From assembly GCA_003445895.1 (NCBI GenBank), contig DMCD01000295.1, positions 1 to 8,190 on the forward strand: 8,190 nucleotides of DNA, read 5' to 3'. This DNA is from Lachnoclostridium sp. Lineage in GTDB: Bacteria; Bacillota; Clostridia; Lachnospirales; Lachnospiraceae. Below are positions 6,913 to 8,190 of the stretch, one piece after another. The notes below the pieces were generated by a model, which worked only from the letters and a program-made list of their open reading frames with translations, ran no database searches and was not told where the DNA came from. A program made the position numbers and the translations under genes. The number at the start of each line of letters is the position of its first letter. The stretch's first letter is position 1.

Positions 6913-7239
6913 TCAGATTCCCCGCAGGGCCTCCGCCTGATCCGGATCCACCAGCAGGAACATATATTCCATATGCTTGCAGAACCAGTCCTGTGCGTAG
7001 CTGCAGGTAACCAGCGTGTGTTTCCCGTCCTTCCGGATGGTCTCCACCGTCTCCCGCATCATGCGAGCGGCGATACCCTGGCCTTCGTAGGAGGGATCCA
7101 CCACCGTGTGTTCAATATTGACCAGGCCGTTTCCGGCTTCGGGGAAAGAGATATAGGCAATCTCCCGCCCGCTCTCATCTTCCACCCACACCCGGTTCGG
7201 TGAAGTGCGGAGCTGTCGTTCCAAATCAATCGTGGGCAT
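6913..7239 (-). CDS. Small GNAT-type N-acetyltransferase (Acetyltransf_CG-like family)
   Basis: A 108-residue protein of the short, single-domain GNAT type related to the YjdJ/NATD1 group, which uses acetyl-CoA; the acceptor is not known. The acetyl-CoA binding region appears as [16 protein letters not shown] (46-61), where YEGQGIA replaces the usual RGKGVG pattern. It is followed by VETIRKDG and the family's cysteine segment, here [16 protein letters not shown] (77-92), where relatives often have a CPY motif. Length is normal for the family. The start lies four bases after the stop of the upstream cytidylate-kinase-like gene, so the two are almost certainly co-transcribed. The ribosome binding site is weak (GAGG, nine bases away, inside the preceding gene end), consistent with translational coupling. 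A terminator hairpin follows its stop. Confidence 0.85.
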   Translation of the reverse strand: MPTIDLERQLRTSPNRVWVEDESGREIAYISFPEAGNGLVNIEHTVVDPSYEGQGIAARMMRETVETIRKDGKHTLVTCSYAQDWFCKHMEYMFLLVDPDQAEALRGI

Positions 7240-7243
7240 TCGT

Positions 7244-7915
7244 TTAGTCCTCGTCTTTCAGACCGGCTTTCTCCCGGTTCTTTTTATTGAAGGCCTGCTT
7301 GACCTCGGCGAACTTCAGAATCACGTCCACGGCACCGTCATAGCCCAGAGCACTGCTGTTGATGCAGAGGTCGTAGCTCTTGGAACTGCCCCAGCGCTTG
7401 TTGGAATAATAATTGTAATAGCTGGAACGGCTCTTGTCCGTGCGGTTCATCACGTCCTTTGCCTTATCCTCGGAGATGTTGTACTTCGCCGCCAGATGAC
7501 GGATCTTGTCCGCCTGATCACCGCGGATGAAAACGCTGACCACATTCGGATAATCCGAAAGTGCGTAATCCGCGCAGCGGCCGACGATCACGCAGGATTC
7601 TCTCTCAGCCAGACGCTTGATGGAATCAAACTGGGCCAGAAATACCTTGTGGTTGAGCGGCATGTCCATATAGCCGGATGCATTGTATCCGCCGACAGAA
7701 TAGGTATCCATCACCAGGGAATACAGGAAGCTGTTGGTAGGCTTCTCGTCGTGATTATGGAACAGTTCCTCGCAGAGACCGCTTTCCTTGGCCGCCAGCG
7801 TCAGGAGCTCCTTATCATAACACTTTACACCAAGACGCTCCGCAAGCTTCTGTCCGATGAGACGTCCTGCACTGCCGCACTCGCGGCCGATGGTAATTAC
7901 TAAGTTGTTTTTCAT
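7244..7915 (-). CDS. Cytidylate kinase-like family protein (PF13189-like)
   Basis: A 223-residue P-loop-type protein of the cytidylate-kinase-like family common in Clostridia. The N-terminus reads VITIGREC, then GSAGRLIGQKLAERLG (14-29). This matches the nucleotide-binding loop position of Cmk, but the phosphate-loop lysine is replaced by Arg18. A second family block is CVIVGRCADYAL (108-119), followed by VSVFIRGD (126-133) and YYSNKRWGSSKSYDLCINSSALG (169-191), the usual C-terminal core. True CMP kinase activity is not established for this family, and a housekeeping cmk is probably elsewhere. The start at 7915 is backed by AGGTGG nine bases upstream. It leads a unit with the GNAT gene. The C-terminus is lysine-rich and charged. 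Confidence 0.87.
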   Translation of the reverse strand: MKNNLVITIGRECGSAGRLIGQKLAERLGVKCYDKELLTLAAKESGLCEELFHNHDEKPTNSFLYSLVMDTYSVGGYNASGYMDMPLNHKVFLAQFDSIKRLAERESCVIVGRCADYALSDYPNVVSVFIRGDQADKIRHLAAKYNISEDKAKDVMNRTDKSRSSYYNYYSNKRWGSSKSYDLCINSSALGYDGAVDVILKFAEVKQAFNKKNREKAGLKDED

Positions 7916-7945
7916 ATTATCAGACCACCTGCCTTTCCTGGGTAT

Positions 7946-7974
7946 ATTATATCATATCTCTCACAAAAATTGTG
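7946..7974 (-). promoter_or_regulatory. Probable promoter of the kinase-like/GNAT unit, with a palindrome at the -35 region
   Basis: On the complement a perfect TATAAT (7946-7951) lies 31 bases before the ATG. The -35 region is poor (CACAAT at 7969-7974 with 17-base spacing). It is covered by an inverted repeat of arms CACAA and TTGTG separated by three bases (7962-7974), which might be a regulator site or chance in AT-rich DNA. Confidence 0.5.
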
Positions 7975-7990
7975 GAATTGTTCTGAAAAA

Positions 7991-8190
7991 TCAGGCGTCT
8001 TTTTTCTTTCGCAGTTTATCTAACAGCTCTTCGAAGTAGTCCGGCAGCGGCACGGAAAACTCCATATACTCCTTTGTTTCCGGATGGATAAAGCCGAGAA
8101 CTCCGGCGTGGAGCACCTGCCCCTCGGTCTTATAGGGCTGTTTTTCCGGTCCGTATACCGTATCCCCCAGAAGCGGGTGGTGAAGGCTTG
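7991..8190 (-). CDS. RluA-family pseudouridine synthase, C-terminal end (truncated by window)
   Basis: The last 65 residues of a - strand protein run in from the right edge and stop with TGA at 7991-7993. The stretch SLHHPLLGDTVYGPEK, followed by QVLHAGVLGFIHPETKEYMEFSVPLPDYFEELL, is the characteristic C-terminal end of RluA/RluD-type enzymes, which convert uridine to pseudouridine in rRNA or tRNA. The HPLLGD-YG block and the H-A-x-x-L-x-F-x-HP block follow the catalytic domain. The catalytic aspartate region is outside the window, so the RNA target cannot be assigned. The tail LLDKLRKKKDA is basic. No clear terminator follows before the kinase-like promoter, so some readthrough into that unit is possible. 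Confidence 0.88.
   Translation of the reverse strand, partial: SLHHPLLGDTVYGPEKQPYKTEGQVLHAGVLGFIHPETKEYMEFSVPLPDYFEELLDKLRKKKDA

Overview
The window looks like chromosomal DNA from a Gram-positive anaerobe of the Clostridia, probably a Lachnospiraceae-type gut bacterium. This is inferred from strong AGGAGG-like ribosome binding sites, moderate GC content, a cytidylate-kinase-like protein of the kind common in that group, and an MsmX/UgpC-type sugar-transport ATPase. No mobile element, CRISPR array, rRNA or tRNA is seen.

Layout from left to right: (1) the 3' part of a carbohydrate ABC-transporter ATPase (+ strand); (2) a roughly 210-bp gap with nested inverted repeats, closed by a bidirectional terminator shared with the next gene; (3) a TetR-type regulator (- strand); (4) a roughly 200-bp divergent control region carrying eight exact GATAC/GTATC boxes, including three in-register copies of GATAC-N4-GTATC; (5) a 1217-residue multidomain enzyme (+ strand) with the order acyl-adenylating domain, carrier domain, condensation-like domain, decayed adenylation-domain remnant; (6) an IlvD/Edd-family Fe-S dehydratase (- strand) whose stop codon directly abuts that of the large gene; (7) a small GNAT protein and a cytidylate-kinase-like protein, both on the - strand, with the kinase gene leading; (8) the 3' end of an RluA-family pseudouridine synthase (- strand).

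The most unusual part is the TetR/large-enzyme pair. The first domain resembles fatty-acyl or other carboxylate ligases, not amino-acid-selecting domains. The carrier serine and the condensation HxxxDG motif are both present, and there is no release domain. A simple reading is a one-gene system that activates an acyl group, tethers it to its own carrier and passes it to a nucleophile (amine, amino acid or alcohol), under dedicated repression by the divergent regulator, perhaps relieved by a hydrophobic ligand. The product is unknown.

Transcription is tightly packed. The best terminator for the large gene lies inside the antisense of the dehydratase coding end, and a terminator hairpin sits immediately before the dehydratase ribosome binding site, so dehydratase expression may depend on readthrough or attenuation.
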